Part shown: positions 47,162-57,050 of the stretch, piece by piece
Position numbering within the stretch: position 1 is the stretch's first letter
How the letters are laid out: the number at the start of each line of letters is the position of its first letter
From: Algicola sagamiensis DSM 14643
Lineage (GTDB): Bacteria > Pseudomonadota > Gammaproteobacteria > Enterobacterales > Alteromonadaceae
Direction of reading: 5' to 3'
Length of the DNA: 64,000 bases
Assembly: GCF_000374485.1 (NCBI RefSeq)
Contig: NZ_KB894497.1
Span: forward strand, 146,199-210,198
Notes under the pieces: generated by a model
What the model was told of the DNA's origin: nothing
What the model saw: only the letters and a program-made list of their open reading frames with translations
The model's database searches: none
Made by a program: the position numbers and the translations under genes

Positions 47162-47809
47162 ATGATCATCAAGCGCCAAGCGGGAATGAGCCTAATAGAG
47201 ATGCTTGTTGCAGCGGTCTTGCTTGCTGGTGGGATCGTAGGCTCTCTTGCTTTGCAAACTTCGGCGAACAGAACAACCTTCGATGCGATGCAACGATCAA
47301 ATGCAGCTGCTTTGGCGCATGATATTTTGGCAAGAATGAGAGCAAATACACAGGGTGAAGCACCACCGACAGTTTCCTCGGTTTTAAAACAATATACCCG
47401 AGGAGATGCTTTCAAAAAATACGGCAAAGTCGATGAGATTGTTGTGCCAGATGATATGTGTGACACCACATCAGGTGAAGCTTGTAATACAGAAAAGGTG
47501 GCGAAATATGACTTATACATGTGGGAACAAAAGTTGGTTGGAAAAGCTGTTTCTGGAGGAACTGGTGGTGTGACAGCGACAGATAATATCACTTCAATTG
47601 GTCTTACAAAACCACGCGGTTGTATCAAGGTTGTAGATAATTTTGTTGAAATCGCAATCACATGGCGTGGGCGAACGGAAACCATCGATGCGACAGATCC
47701 TAATAATTACCCCTCTGGAACTTTTGCTAACGGAGATTTACGTGAGATCTGTCATGATGGAAAAAGTCTACAGAATCGGCAAGTTTATGTGAATGCTTTT
47801 GTGTTCTAG
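47162..47809 (+). CDS. pilV: Type IV pilus minor pilin PilV, copy 1
   Basis: 215 aa. Class III signal with prepilin cleavage before MSLIEMLVAAVLLAGG; Glu is present at mature position 5. PilV, PilW and PilX are minor pilins that form the pilus tip with PilY1. The N-terminal half closely matches copy 2 (RRANTQGEAPPT-type segment, LALQTSAN, TFDAMQRS), while the C-terminal half is diverged. GGAG lies before the ATG. Confidence 0.9.
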   Translation: MIIKRQAGMSLIEMLVAAVLLAGGIVGSLALQTSANRTTFDAMQRSNAAALAHDILARMRANTQGEAPPTVSSVLKQYTRGDAFKKYGKVDEIVVPDDMCDTTSGEACNTEKVAKYDLYMWEQKLVGKAVSGGTGGVTATDNITSIGLTKPRGCIKVVDNFVEIAITWRGRTETIDATDPNNYPSGTFANGDLREICHDGKSLQNRQVYVNAFVF

Positions 47810-47818
47810 AGGATGAAG

Positions 47819-49051
47819 ATGAAAAATAAATTCTCCGGATATACATTGATCGAAATGATGATGGCCTTAGGTCTGGGATTAGTGATCACAGCAGCCGTCG
47901 TTACCGCTTATGTCAGCAGTAAAGAGAACACAGATAGAACAACAGACGTGAGTAATATGCAAGAGGTGGCACGTTTAACATTATCTATATTAAGGGAAGA
48001 AATATCGATGGCTGGCTTCTTTGGACATTTACAATACGAGCTTGTTGCAAAAGGTGGTGGTGCAAATCTTTTAAACTCATTCGGTACAGGTGGGCCAACA
48101 AAACCTCGTGTTTTTGTCTCTCCTCAAGGAACTGCCATTCCGAATGATTGCACAATGGAAAACAATGAATTGAACAATGGCTCATTTCCAAACAATGTGG
48201 ATGACCGATTTGTCTGGTTTTATGCCTATGAGGTGCCAGCTACGGGAAGCTCCAATCTTAAAGCTTTGAATAGTTCATGTGTTAGTTCAGCGAAAAAAAA
48301 TTCTGATGTGATACAAATCAAACGAGTGATTGCAGATGAGAAGTTACTCAATTCTGCCGGCACTCATTTTGAAGATGTTGAAGATGATAAGCTTTATCTT
48401 CTAACTGAGCCACTCACCGCTGGCTTTGCAATGGGATCTCAAATCAAAGCTGCACCACGTCCTTTTGCAGATACTCAGGTTACAAAGCCTTCTGCCTGGG
48501 AGTATTTACATCGGGTTTATTACATTAAAGATGGACGGAACAATAACCAAGGCACTCCTATACCGACTTTAACAAGACGTAGTATGACTTTTAAACTGCT
48601 TAGTAATGATATTCACCCGGCAATGGGTGGTGAAGAAGAGGTGATTGAAGGTGTTGAAGCAATTCATATCGATTATGGCTTTGATACCAGCGCGTCAGAT
48701 GACCGCGTTGATCGCTATATATCAACTGGATCTGCAACAGATGAGTTAGTCAATAACAATCCAGTGGTTGTGGTGAGTCTGTATATTCTCGTTAGAGATT
48801 TGGATATTACACCTGGATTTAATAATACAGCAGGTGAACGTACATACCAGATGGGACGGGGGAAGACTTTAACATTTACTGATGATTATAAACGGCAAAT
48901 GATCAGTTCTAATGTTCTTCTGTACAATGGGATAGAAGCATCCTGGGTAGAAAATAGTATCGCAGATCCAGGTGGCAGTGGCACACCAAGTGGAAGTGGC
49001 GGTACACCTGCTGGAGGTGGTGGTGCATCAGTTGGGAGCGGTGGACTATAA
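47819..49051 (+). CDS. pilW: Minor pilin PilW, copy 1
   Basis: 410 aa from the ATG at 47819 (GAGG upstream; an ATG two codons earlier overlaps the site). Class III signal with GYTLIEMMMALGLGLVITAA, then YVSSKENTDRTTDVSNMQE. Longer than many PilW proteins. Conserved across both copies is VIEGVEAIHIDYGFDTS and DDRVDRYI. The last 30 residues are a Gly/Ser/Pro-rich tail (PSGSGGTPAGGGGA) not found in copy 2. Confidence 0.88.
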   Translation: MKNKFSGYTLIEMMMALGLGLVITAAVVTAYVSSKENTDRTTDVSNMQEVARLTLSILREEISMAGFFGHLQYELVAKGGGANLLNSFGTGGPTKPRVFVSPQGTAIPNDCTMENNELNNGSFPNNVDDRFVWFYAYEVPATGSSNLKALNSSCVSSAKKNSDVIQIKRVIADEKLLNSAGTHFEDVEDDKLYLLTEPLTAGFAMGSQIKAAPRPFADTQVTKPSAWEYLHRVYYIKDGRNNNQGTPIPTLTRRSMTFKLLSNDIHPAMGGEEEVIEGVEAIHIDYGFDTSASDDRVDRYISTGSATDELVNNNPVVVVSLYILVRDLDITPGFNNTAGERTYQMGRGKTLTFTDDYKRQMISSNVLLYNGIEASWVENSIADPGGSGTPSGSGGTPAGGGGASVGSGGL

Positions 49052-49073
49052 TGTCAAAATCAGAGGGTAAATA

Positions 49074-49574
49074 ATGCGTTCTTATCAACGTGGGTTTGCG
49101 ATTATTTTTGCGCTTGTCATTATGGTCTCAGTCACAGCGCTTGGGATCGCTTTGATGAGTAGTAGTACACTAGACTCATTAGTGAGTCGAGTTGCTGTTG
49201 ATCGGATGGAAGCTGAGCACTATGCTGAAAGTGCACACTCGGCAGCCTTATTTGAAAACGTGAATCGGAAAGTCCAGCCAACAAAAAATGTCTTTACACT
49301 CTCCCTTCCAGATGAGGAACTCAAGCCTTTTGCTAAAATGATAGGGGAAAGGGTGCAGGCAACTTACGACCAAAAGCAGAAATCCACTTTTCAGCTCACA
49401 ACACGGACTGAGAATGGTCTCCCAACAACCTGCCCACATAGTAATGCAGCCTCGAGTGTTCAGCAAATCCAGTGTGTTTATCTGGAGCTCAAAAGTACAA
49501 CAAAATACGGACCTTTTACGAATATTCATGATATTGAAATCGTCACAGGAATTAGCCAGGAAATCAAAAAATGA
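49074..49574 (+). CDS. pilX: Minor pilin PilX, copy 1
   Basis: 166 aa. N-terminal segment RGFAIIFALVIMVSVTALGI without Glu5, as is usual for PilX. Two cysteines lie in the last third (TCPHSN and IQCVYLELKS). It ends within 4 bp of the overlapping pilY1 start region. Confidence 0.85.
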   Translation: MRSYQRGFAIIFALVIMVSVTALGIALMSSSTLDSLVSRVAVDRMEAEHYAESAHSAALFENVNRKVQPTKNVFTLSLPDEELKPFAKMIGERVQATYDQKQKSTFQLTTRTENGLPTTCPHSNAASSVQQIQCVYLELKSTTKYGPFTNIHDIEIVTGISQEIKK

Positions 49575-49582
49575 GGTGGGGC

Positions 49583-52500
49583 ATGAAACGAGTATCTTCT
49601 CTTTTACTTGGATGCATCTTTGGTTTTTGTTGTCCATTAAATGCGGATGATACGGAGATTTATTTAGGGAGTGAAGAAGCCAAAATGGCGATTGCACCAA
49701 AAGTTTTAATGGTTTTGGATACTTCCGGTAGTATGGACAATCCTTGGAAAGGTATAAAACATCACTTTATCACAGAAAAACAACTGATCGATGAGTGGCG
49801 ATATAATCAAGGGGATATTGATAACCACTACAATAACTTGTTAAGCAGAGACACCATTGATCAATATGATTATGTGGATAGCTATAAAGCCTCCAATGAT
49901 TACATCAGTCCTGAGGATGGCATCGTCAAAAAAAGTGGTTTTCGTACAGACGATTACATTTATTACTCTATGGCCACCCAAGAAGCAGAGAATGTATTCA
50001 AAGACGCATATGGTAAGTCAGTGGATGAAATTGTCGACTTAGTGGATAGTCATGACGTAGCAACAATACCCAACCTAGATTCTAAAAATCGTTTCCATCC
50101 AGATCTACTCAACTGTGCGGTTGCTCGGAAGTCGATAAGAAAAAATGGTTTTTTTACTGGGTACATTCGAAATTATGAATATGTATCCGATCGAGTAGGT
50201 AAATGGCAAAGTTTACCTGAAAAGGACGGAGAAGATCTGATAAAAGCGGTTGACTGTTACGAAGATATTTTTGCATCGAATGAGAATAATAAAAAATATA
50301 TTGATTTTGAAGGTAATCTCGTAGATTCAGACCAAGGCTACCCGATTGATGGGCGAGCAAATCCATTTATAGCGACAAAAGGTGCCGCATCCAAGTCATT
50401 TGGCACAACAAAGCTTGTGACATTATTTGATGCTCGGTACTTACGTTGGGCTTATTCTCCAACAGAAAATCAGCATACTGATGGTGTTGTCTTAGAAAAC
50501 ACAAAACGGATCACCGCGGCAATCAGAACTTTACAGAGGATTGTGGACTCTTCCCCGAGTGTAAATTACGGTTTGATGGGGTTTAATTCGGAGCCAAAAG
50601 ATGAAGGCGGTGAAATAATCTTCAATATCTCCCATCCGGAAGAGATCCAGCGTTATTCTCATGCAAATGCAAGAAGAAAGGTTTTACAAACGATTCTACG
50701 TAATTTTAGAAGTAACTACTTCGGAGATGGGAATACTCCTTTGTCAGAATCATTATATGAAGCCGACCTTTATCTTAAAGGCCAAGCGCCACGTGACTAT
50801 AATGATAAGGAGTTCTCATTTTCAATCTCCCCATTTGAGGATAGAGATTATAGTGCATTTGTTTGGGATATCCCACCTGCTGGAACTGGAACTGGAACTG
50901 GAACTGGAACTGGAACTGGAACTGGAACTGGAACTGGAACTGGAACTGGAACTGGAACTAGAGGAGACCGTTCTGATCATAGCCAATATGTACCACAATT
51001 TCTTGATACCTACCGCTCACCATATAGAGCGTCTTGTGATGATAATGTTAACGTTGTATTGCTTACTGATGGGCAACCTACTCAAGATGAGAGTGTTAAG
51101 TCTGAATTAGCAGCCCAATATACGACACCTAGAGATGTTGAATACTCATTTAGTGAAAAATTTTACGCATATGACCAATACACAACTTGTCCAACTGTAG
51201 TTCTTGGTACTTGCTGGAAAAGGGTTTACCATGACATTGATACTCCAAGGGAATGTTCAGTAAGCTTTGACAAAGCGAATAATTATGATCATAACTCAGA
51301 TTTGTTTGATAATGTTTCAGTAAAGGGACTCAGATGGCTACCAGATGAAAAAAGGTGCGTTATCGTAGCGCATGGCCTGAAAAGTTACCTACCGCATTTA
51401 GCACATAAAATGGCAGATACTGATTTTCGATCAGATTTACTTTCTAATAATTTGTCTGGTAGACAGTCTGCAAAGGTTTTTATGATTAGTTATGCGGGGG
51501 GAGTGTCAGATGCTGAAGTAGAAAAAATGCTCAAGGTTACAGGTGCATTTGGTCAAGGTGGATTTATTGATGCATCAAGTGAGGCAAAACTTACCGCAGC
51601 GCTACAAGCTGCAACACTATCTAGTGTTTCAACCACGGCCTCTTTTGCTGCTCCAGCTGCTGCGACGTCTTCGGACAGAACGCGTACAGATCCAAGTGTA
51701 TATTACTCGCAATTTGAGCCCTCTGATACAGCGAAATGGTCAGGAAATCTTAGAAAGTACTTACTTCAGGAAATTGATAAAGAAGTGACGATAGATGGAG
51801 AGGTTAAGACTATTAAGGTTCCCATCATTGCAGGTTCCACAGGAGCTCCGGGTAGTGGAGAGTATGCACTTGCAACAGATGATAGTGGTTCGTTATCTGC
51901 GGAAGTTAGAGACTTCTGGACTGCATCCGTTGGTAACTCTGTTACGAACGGTGGTATCCAGGGGGCATTGCAAGCCCAGAAAAACCGGAAGATGTTCTAC
52001 GACTTTGATGATACAAATGCTATCAATTCAGTCAGTATGGTTAATGATACTGTAACGGCTACATCGTCAGCTGAGATAAAGTCAACTCTAGATGGTGAAG
52101 GTGGCTATGCATCTGCATTCAGTGCTTCATCTGATTCTGAAGCGAATAAGTATCTAGGCTGGTTCTTTGGGCTTGATATGGGCGGATTGAAAAGAGCTGG
52201 TGATGTATTTGGTGATCCGCTACATAGCCAACCTGCAGTTGTGAATTATGGAAACCCCAATGGTGATACTCCTTCACCAAAAGTCACTCGGATCTTGATT
52301 GGGACGAATTATGGTCAGCTTCACATGCTCAATGATACAGTGACCAATGCAAGCCTTAGTTCAACTGCACCTCAAGGTCAATCTTTAGTTTCCGAGTCTT
52401 GGTTTTTCTTACCAAAAGATTTGATGGGTAATGCACGTATCTTGGAGGAAAACGCTAAAGGTGAAACAAAAGTTTATGGCATGGATGGTTCTCCTTTGAT

Positions 52501-54100
52501 TTATACACTTGACTTCAATGGTGACGGGCACATTGACAACTCTGTGGAATCTAAGAGTTTAAAAGACGAAAAAGGTAGTTTCTTAAAAGAAACAGCAATT
52601 GTTTATTCTGGGATGCGTCGGGGAGGCCGGAATTATTATGCCTTGGATATATCCAGTCCAGATGTTCCTACAATGAAGTGGAAGATTAAAGGTGGACAAG
52701 GAGTGAATAACAAATTTAATGAGTTAGGCCAAACTTGGTCCAAGCCACAATCTGCGTTAATGAAAGTGAGCATTGGTGGGGAAGTCAGGATCAAAGATGT
52801 TATTATGTTTGGGGCGGGATATGACTCAAACAAGGATGCTAAAGATAAAGGGACGACAACAGACTCAATGGGGCGTGGGATCTTTATTGTGGATGCAAGA
52901 ACAGGCAGTCTTATTTGGCGAGTATCACCAACGCCTCGAGATAGTGCTGGTAACCCACTGCCAACAGCGAGCTCTGAAGAGACTTACCATTATGATGGTG
53001 TTGACTCCGTTCCTGCTGGCATTATTCCTTTTGATTCTAATTTTGATGGCTTAGCTGATCGTGTTTATTTTGCTGATACGGGGGGGCAGGTATGGCGAGC
53101 AGATATGCCTTCTGCGGATCGGAATACATGGTCTGTATTCCATTTTGCAAACTTATCAGGGCCTAATGATCCTGCAGAAGGGCTAAATGATGTTCGTTTT
53201 TATCACTCTATGGATATTGCGAGAGGATATTTGAATCGTACAACAGGTACAAATACTAGCGGCAACCAATACCGTAGAAAAACACCCTATGAGGCATTGG
53301 TAATTGGATCTGGAAACCGTTCACACCCACTTTCTACAGATATTGTAAATAGCTTGTTTGTCTTGAGGGATTACAATGTTGTGACAAGGACCTTTTCAGC
53401 AGATGGTAGCAATGGGGCAATACCGCCTAAGGCCTTAACATTAGCTGATTTACACAATAATACGAAGCTGGCAAAATATGGTGTATGCCTCTTCAATTCT
53501 TCGAAAAGAAAGCAAACGGATACAGGTGAATGTGTTGATGGGGGGAGCGCAGCAGTTAGTGGCACTGGAAGTGGTAGTTCCTCAGAAACGCCGGGAGATC
53601 AGCTCAATAAACTATTCGATAAGATTGCGGATACAAACGGGTGGTATTTAAAACTCCAACATGAGAATGATTTAGGTAATTTAGAGCAAGGTGAAAAAGT
53701 ACTATCTCAGCCGCTGATACTCAATGGTGTGATCTATTTTAACTCCTATATACCAGAAAAAGGGAAGTACCCAAATCCAACGAATGCCGCAACTTCAGCA
53801 ATTAGCTGTGGTGCATCAACAGGTGAATCAAGAACTTATGAGCTGAGTCTGGATTATGGTTATAAACTTGGAAGTCAAACATTCAAGAAGATTAGTAACA
53901 CCTTATCCGGTGGACCGGGTGCCGTTGCAACTAGCTCAGGCTTAGGTGTGACGAATGTTGGTAAAAACGGGAGTAACGTCAAAGTTGCAGGGGCAGTCAA
54001 AGGCGTGAATGTGGATGATGATGGACAAGTGGGCGGCCTCAATAGAACGAATGCTGGATTAAGGACAATTCGAAACTATTTATATCAGCGAGAAAAATAA
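49583..54100 (+). CDS. pilY1: Type IV pilus tip adhesin PilY1, copy 1
   Basis: 1505 aa from the ATG at 49583 with GAGGTGG upstream; an ATG four codons earlier overlaps pilX. A signal peptide is followed by a VWA-like domain with MIDAS residues DTSGSM at 46-51. A Gly-Thr repeat (434-459) and RGD (460-462) interrupt the N-terminal part. The C-terminal half is the PilY1 beta-propeller with GDPLHSQPAVVNYG, GTNYGQLHMLND, an EF-hand-like calcium loop at about 977 (DFNGDGHID), and a second one, DSNFDGLADRVYF. It should cap the pilus, bind surfaces and regulate retraction through calcium. Confidence 0.92.
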   Translation: MKRVSSLLLGCIFGFCCPLNADDTEIYLGSEEAKMAIAPKVLMVLDTSGSMDNPWKGIKHHFITEKQLIDEWRYNQGDIDNHYNNLLSRDTIDQYDYVDSYKASNDYISPEDGIVKKSGFRTDDYIYYSMATQEAENVFKDAYGKSVDEIVDLVDSHDVATIPNLDSKNRFHPDLLNCAVARKSIRKNGFFTGYIRNYEYVSDRVGKWQSLPEKDGEDLIKAVDCYEDIFASNENNKKYIDFEGNLVDSDQGYPIDGRANPFIATKGAASKSFGTTKLVTLFDARYLRWAYSPTENQHTDGVVLENTKRITAAIRTLQRIVDSSPSVNYGLMGFNSEPKDEGGEIIFNISHPEEIQRYSHANARRKVLQTILRNFRSNYFGDGNTPLSESLYEADLYLKGQAPRDYNDKEFSFSISPFEDRDYSAFVWDIPPAGTGTGTGTGTGTGTGTGTGTGTGTGTRGDRSDHSQYVPQFLDTYRSPYRASCDDNVNVVLLTDGQPTQDESVKSELAAQYTTPRDVEYSFSEKFYAYDQYTTCPTVVLGTCWKRVYHDIDTPRECSVSFDKANNYDHNSDLFDNVSVKGLRWLPDEKRCVIVAHGLKSYLPHLAHKMADTDFRSDLLSNNLSGRQSAKVFMISYAGGVSDAEVEKMLKVTGAFGQGGFIDASSEAKLTAALQAATLSSVSTTASFAAPAAATSSDRTRTDPSVYYSQFEPSDTAKWSGNLRKYLLQEIDKEVTIDGEVKTIKVPIIAGSTGAPGSGEYALATDDSGSLSAEVRDFWTASVGNSVTNGGIQGALQAQKNRKMFYDFDDTNAINSVSMVNDTVTATSSAEIKSTLDGEGGYASAFSASSDSEANKYLGWFFGLDMGGLKRAGDVFGDPLHSQPAVVNYGNPNGDTPSPKVTRILIGTNYGQLHMLNDTVTNASLSSTAPQGQSLVSESWFFLPKDLMGNARILEENAKGETKVYGMDGSPLIYTLDFNGDGHIDNSVESKSLKDEKGSFLKETAIVYSGMRRGGRNYYALDISSPDVPTMKWKIKGGQGVNNKFNELGQTWSKPQSALMKVSIGGEVRIKDVIMFGAGYDSNKDAKDKGTTTDSMGRGIFIVDARTGSLIWRVSPTPRDSAGNPLPTASSEETYHYDGVDSVPAGIIPFDSNFDGLADRVYFADTGGQVWRADMPSADRNTWSVFHFANLSGPNDPAEGLNDVRFYHSMDIARGYLNRTTGTNTSGNQYRRKTPYEALVIGSGNRSHPLSTDIVNSLFVLRDYNVVTRTFSADGSNGAIPPKALTLADLHNNTKLAKYGVCLFNSSKRKQTDTGECVDGGSAAVSGTGSGSSSETPGDQLNKLFDKIADTNGWYLKLQHENDLGNLEQGEKVLSQPLILNGVIYFNSYIPEKGKYPNPTNAATSAISCGASTGESRTYELSLDYGYKLGSQTFKKISNTLSGGPGAVATSSGLGVTNVGKNGSNVKVAGAVKGVNVDDDGQVGGLNRTNAGLRTIRNYLYQREK
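50881..50959 (+). repeat. In-frame hexanucleotide repeat (TGGAAC)13 inside pilY1
   Basis: Thirteen perfect units, with one extra T. Read in frame as GGA ACT, each unit gives Gly-Thr. Because six bases are two codons, slippage would lengthen or shorten the linker without shifting the frame. Copy 2 of pilY1 has no such repeat. Confidence 0.95.
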
Positions 54101-54110
54101 GGTGGCACAT

Positions 54111-54593
54111 ATGCATACGAAAGGTTTTACGCTGATCGAACTGATGATTGTGCTTGTCATTATTGGTATTCTGGCTGCTGTTGCGATTCCGAATTACTCG
54201 GCATACGTTGCGAAAAGTAACAGAAAAGAGTTGATGCAGGTTTTAGTGCAGGCAGCTGCAAAGCAAGAGCAAATATTTACGGACACCCGTAAATATACGA
54301 ACAACCTTGCGAATTTGGGCCTCCCAGGCCAATATATTGGGACGACTGCAGATAAATTTAAAATTGAAATACATGTCAATGATAGTGGCGATGAATTCAC
54401 TTTATATGCAACTGGTGTGGATGGAAAGGACGGCTTTCAAGGGATTCATGATACGAACTGTTTGAGTTTTGCAATGAATCAAGATGGAAGAAACAGCATT
54501 GTATCGTTTGATAAGGTAGCTGCAAAAGTTGATGCGTATGATACGCTTATTGCTGGAAAAACACTGACAACTGAAATGTGTGTGAGGAATTAA
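54111..54593 (+). CDS. pilE: Type IV pilin-like minor pilin PilE, copy 1
   Basis: 160 aa from the ATG at 54111 (AAGGTGG upstream); a GTG three codons earlier also fits. Class III signal KGFTLIELMIVLVIIGILAA with Glu5, then AIPNYSAYVAKSNRKEL. A C-terminal Cys pair (TNCLSF and MCVRN) closes a D-region. As in other pil clusters, it is probably a minor pilin rather than the main subunit. Confidence 0.9.
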   Translation: MHTKGFTLIELMIVLVIIGILAAVAIPNYSAYVAKSNRKELMQVLVQAAAKQEQIFTDTRKYTNNLANLGLPGQYIGTTADKFKIEIHVNDSGDEFTLYATGVDGKDGFQGIHDTNCLSFAMNQDGRNSIVSFDKVAAKVDAYDTLIAGKTLTTEMCVRN

Positions 54594-54595
54594 TA

Positions 54596-54892
54596 ATGGG
54601 AATATTGCAAAGTTTGGTATTGATATTTTCTGCCGTGACTTCTTCCCCGAAAGATTTAAGGACGTTTGTTTGTCACATTGAGCGACTTGGAGGTAAGGAA
54701 GATGTTGTAATGTTTGTGGCAAAATTGAGTAGCTTTGAGAAGGAAATAGAGAAATTGAAAGAGAACTCGCCAAATACATCGGCGAATGAGAAGGTATTTC
54801 GTGTACATGAATGTCGTCAATACATCCCCATACTTAAGAAGCACTTTAAAAGTGAAAAAGCCAATGTGCTTTTAGAAAAAAAGAAGCGTTGA
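54596..54892 (+). CDS. Small unrecognised exported protein behind pilE, copy 1
   Basis: 98 aa from the ATG at 54596, 2 bp after the pilE stop. Its ribosome site (GAGGAA) lies in the last pilE codons (Arg-Asn). The N-terminus is hydrophobic (MGILQSLVLIFSAVTSS), so it is likely exported. Its paralogue follows the second pilE and shares CH(I/V)E, GGK(E/D)DV and VHxC, including both cysteines. Family unknown; linkage points to a role in pilus assembly or tip function. Confidence 0.65.
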   Translation: MGILQSLVLIFSAVTSSPKDLRTFVCHIERLGGKEDVVMFVAKLSSFEKEIEKLKENSPNTSANEKVFRVHECRQYIPILKKHFKSEKANVLLEKKKR

Positions 54893-55099
54893 ATATCATC
54901 TATATCTTTGATTATAACTGATAAGAAGTACTCAGTGGTACAGGGAATGTGGCTAATGAGGAAAGCGATCTGATCCACTGCCGACTTTTCTTGCACCAAA
55001 TCCCCAAAAAGCAAAAAAACAAAAACAAAATGATAAATTTAAGTTAAAAAATGGAAAAGGATGTTTTCTAACCTGTTCTCTTTTGTTATATTACCAAAG

Positions 55100-55110
55100 T
55101 AGTTTTTTAG
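55100..55110 (+). promoter_or_regulatory. Element TAGTTTTTTAG upstream of the second pilV
   Basis: Identical to 47094-47104 and at almost the same distance from its pilV start. The rest of the 273-bp gap between the two modules is A/T-rich without other features. Confidence 0.45.
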
Positions 55111-55165
55111 GGTTATTGTTTAATAAATATTAAATATAAAGTATTAGTGCGCTAGGAGAAGTATC

Positions 55166-55819
55166 ATGGCTATTCAACGCCAAAGCGGGATGAGCTTAAT
55201 TGAAATGCTCGTCGCCGCGATCCTGCTTGCTGGGGGGATCGTGGGAGCACTCGCTCTGCAAACCTCTGCTAACAAAACGACCTTCGATGCAATGCAGCGC
55301 TCCCAAGCTGCTGCCCTCGCTGATGATATTATTGCGCGTATTCGAGCCAATACTCAGGGTGAAGCGCCACCCACGATTGAGAAAGTGCTCAATCAATATG
55401 TTAATAATCAACCCGGTGAGATTGTTCAATATCGCGTTGGTGGTGACATTGCTCAGGATCGCCCTACGAATATATGCAATACCAACACGCCAGATGCAAC
55501 ACCTTGTAAACCAGAGGAAGTCGCGGCTGTCGATCTGTATTTATGGCAACAAAAAATGACAGGCCAGTTTGCTGATGAGACAAACGCAGAAAACCGAAGT
55601 ATTTCATCGATTGGTTTAACCAATCCACTTGGCTGCTTACGAATCGAGCAAAACATGGTTGAGGTTGCTATTACTTGGCATGGCCGAACAGACACGCTCG
55701 ACGCGACCTTACCAGCAAATAACAATAATGAATTTGACGCAGATCACATACGCGCGAAGTGCCGTCTTAGTGAAGATCCGAAAAATCGTCAACTGTACGT
55801 TCGCACATTTATTTTTTAG
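55166..55819 (+). CDS. pilV: Type IV pilus minor pilin PilV, copy 2
   Basis: 217 aa. Class III signal GMSLIEMLVAAILLAGGIVG; the first 75 residues are nearly the same as copy 1 and the rest differ. AGGAG lies 7 bp before the ATG. First gene of the second pil module. Confidence 0.9.
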   Translation: MAIQRQSGMSLIEMLVAAILLAGGIVGALALQTSANKTTFDAMQRSQAAALADDIIARIRANTQGEAPPTIEKVLNQYVNNQPGEIVQYRVGGDIAQDRPTNICNTNTPDATPCKPEEVAAVDLYLWQQKMTGQFADETNAENRSISSIGLTNPLGCLRIEQNMVEVAITWHGRTDTLDATLPANNNNEFDADHIRAKCRLSEDPKNRQLYVRTFIF

Positions 55820-55827
55820 GGGTAAAG

Positions 55828-57021
55828 ATGATGTTGAAAAGAGATACGGGCTATACACTCGTCGAACTCATGATTTCTCTTTCGATAGGATTAGTTATTA
55901 CAGCGGCAGTTGTAACTGCATATGTCAGCAGTAAAGAAAATACAGATCGCACAACCGATGTGAGTAATATGCAAGAAACCGGGCGAATAGCGATGTCAGT
56001 AATTAGGGAAGATATCGCCATGGCTGGCTTTTTTGGGCATTTGCAACAGCCCATTCGTTCTGCAGGTGCTGGTAAAAACTTACTCAATTCATTTGATGAT
56101 GACTCTAAGCCACCAAGAATTAATGCAGTTGCAGCAGGCAATGACTGTAATGCTGGTTCGACTCAAAATAACGGAATTCTCCCAGAAAATCTTGATCTGC
56201 CATTTATTTGGTTTTACGCATATGAAGCAACAGGTGGTAATGGCTCCGTTGGTGAGCTTCCTCCACTTTCCTGTATTGTTGACAATGGTACTGAAACGAT
56301 TGCGGAAGATTCAGATGTCGTCTTTATAAAAAGAGCAGTATCAAGAGAGATCCGACTCACGGATAAAGGAACTTTTGAACTTGAACCAGCAGATCCAAAA
56401 GGACTGTATTTAATCACAGAGCCTCTCTCTGTAGGAATGGCAACAGGGGAGCAACTTGTTGATGAAATAAATCGCCCATTTGCAGGTGAGCTAGTTAACC
56501 AACCAAGTGCATGGAAGTATCTGAGCCGTTTGTATTATATCAGATTGAAACGCAAAAATAGTCAAGGGGATAGTATACCAACACTTGTACGTAGGAGCCT
56601 AGAGTTGGGCGCTGGTAATGAAATCAATGCTCAACTTGGTGCAGAAGAAGATGTCATAGAAGGTGTTGAAGCCATTCATATTGATTATGGATTTGATACA
56701 GGCTCTACAGACGAACGTGTTGACCGATATATCCCATCTGGGCAGATGACAGAAGAGTTGCTGAATAATCACTCGGTTGTTTCTGTGGGGATTTATATTC
56801 TTGTCCGCGATATTGATCCTACACCGGGTTTTGCGCAGACTGCTGGTGAACGAACTTTCCGCCTAGGTTTAGGCAAAGAAATTCAAAAAAATGATGATTA
56901 TAAGCGTCAATTAATCAGCGCAAATGTTTTGCTATATAACGGTATCAATGCGAGTTGGTATGAGTCGAGTATCGTAGAATCTGGTGGCAACTCTTCGCCA
57001 GCTCCACCGTCAACGCCTTAG
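55828..57021 (+). CDS. pilW: Minor pilin PilW, copy 2
   Basis: 397 aa. GYTLVELMISLSIGLVITAA with Glu5, the same YVSSKENTDRTTDVSNMQE block, and VIEGVEAIHIDYGFDTG. The C-terminal tail is short (NSSPAPPSTP), unlike the Gly-rich tail of copy 1. A second ATG directly follows the first. Confidence 0.88.
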   Translation: MMLKRDTGYTLVELMISLSIGLVITAAVVTAYVSSKENTDRTTDVSNMQETGRIAMSVIREDIAMAGFFGHLQQPIRSAGAGKNLLNSFDDDSKPPRINAVAAGNDCNAGSTQNNGILPENLDLPFIWFYAYEATGGNGSVGELPPLSCIVDNGTETIAEDSDVVFIKRAVSREIRLTDKGTFELEPADPKGLYLITEPLSVGMATGEQLVDEINRPFAGELVNQPSAWKYLSRLYYIRLKRKNSQGDSIPTLVRRSLELGAGNEINAQLGAEEDVIEGVEAIHIDYGFDTGSTDERVDRYIPSGQMTEELLNNHSVVSVGIYILVRDIDPTPGFAQTAGERTFRLGLGKEIQKNDDYKRQLISANVLLYNGINASWYESSIVESGGNSSPAPPSTP

Positions 57022-57050
57022 TAATAAGGTCAGAATTTGGGGATGTATAA

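Noticed and set aside
50881..50959. Possible CRISPR or satellite array
   Set aside because: Units are 6 bp, perfect and without spacers, inside a coding frame; it is a microsatellite, not a CRISPR.
50661..51110. 149-residue frame with a long Leu-Glu repeat
   Set aside because: It is the second reading frame of the TGGAAC array inside pilY1, with no ribosome site or conserved features.
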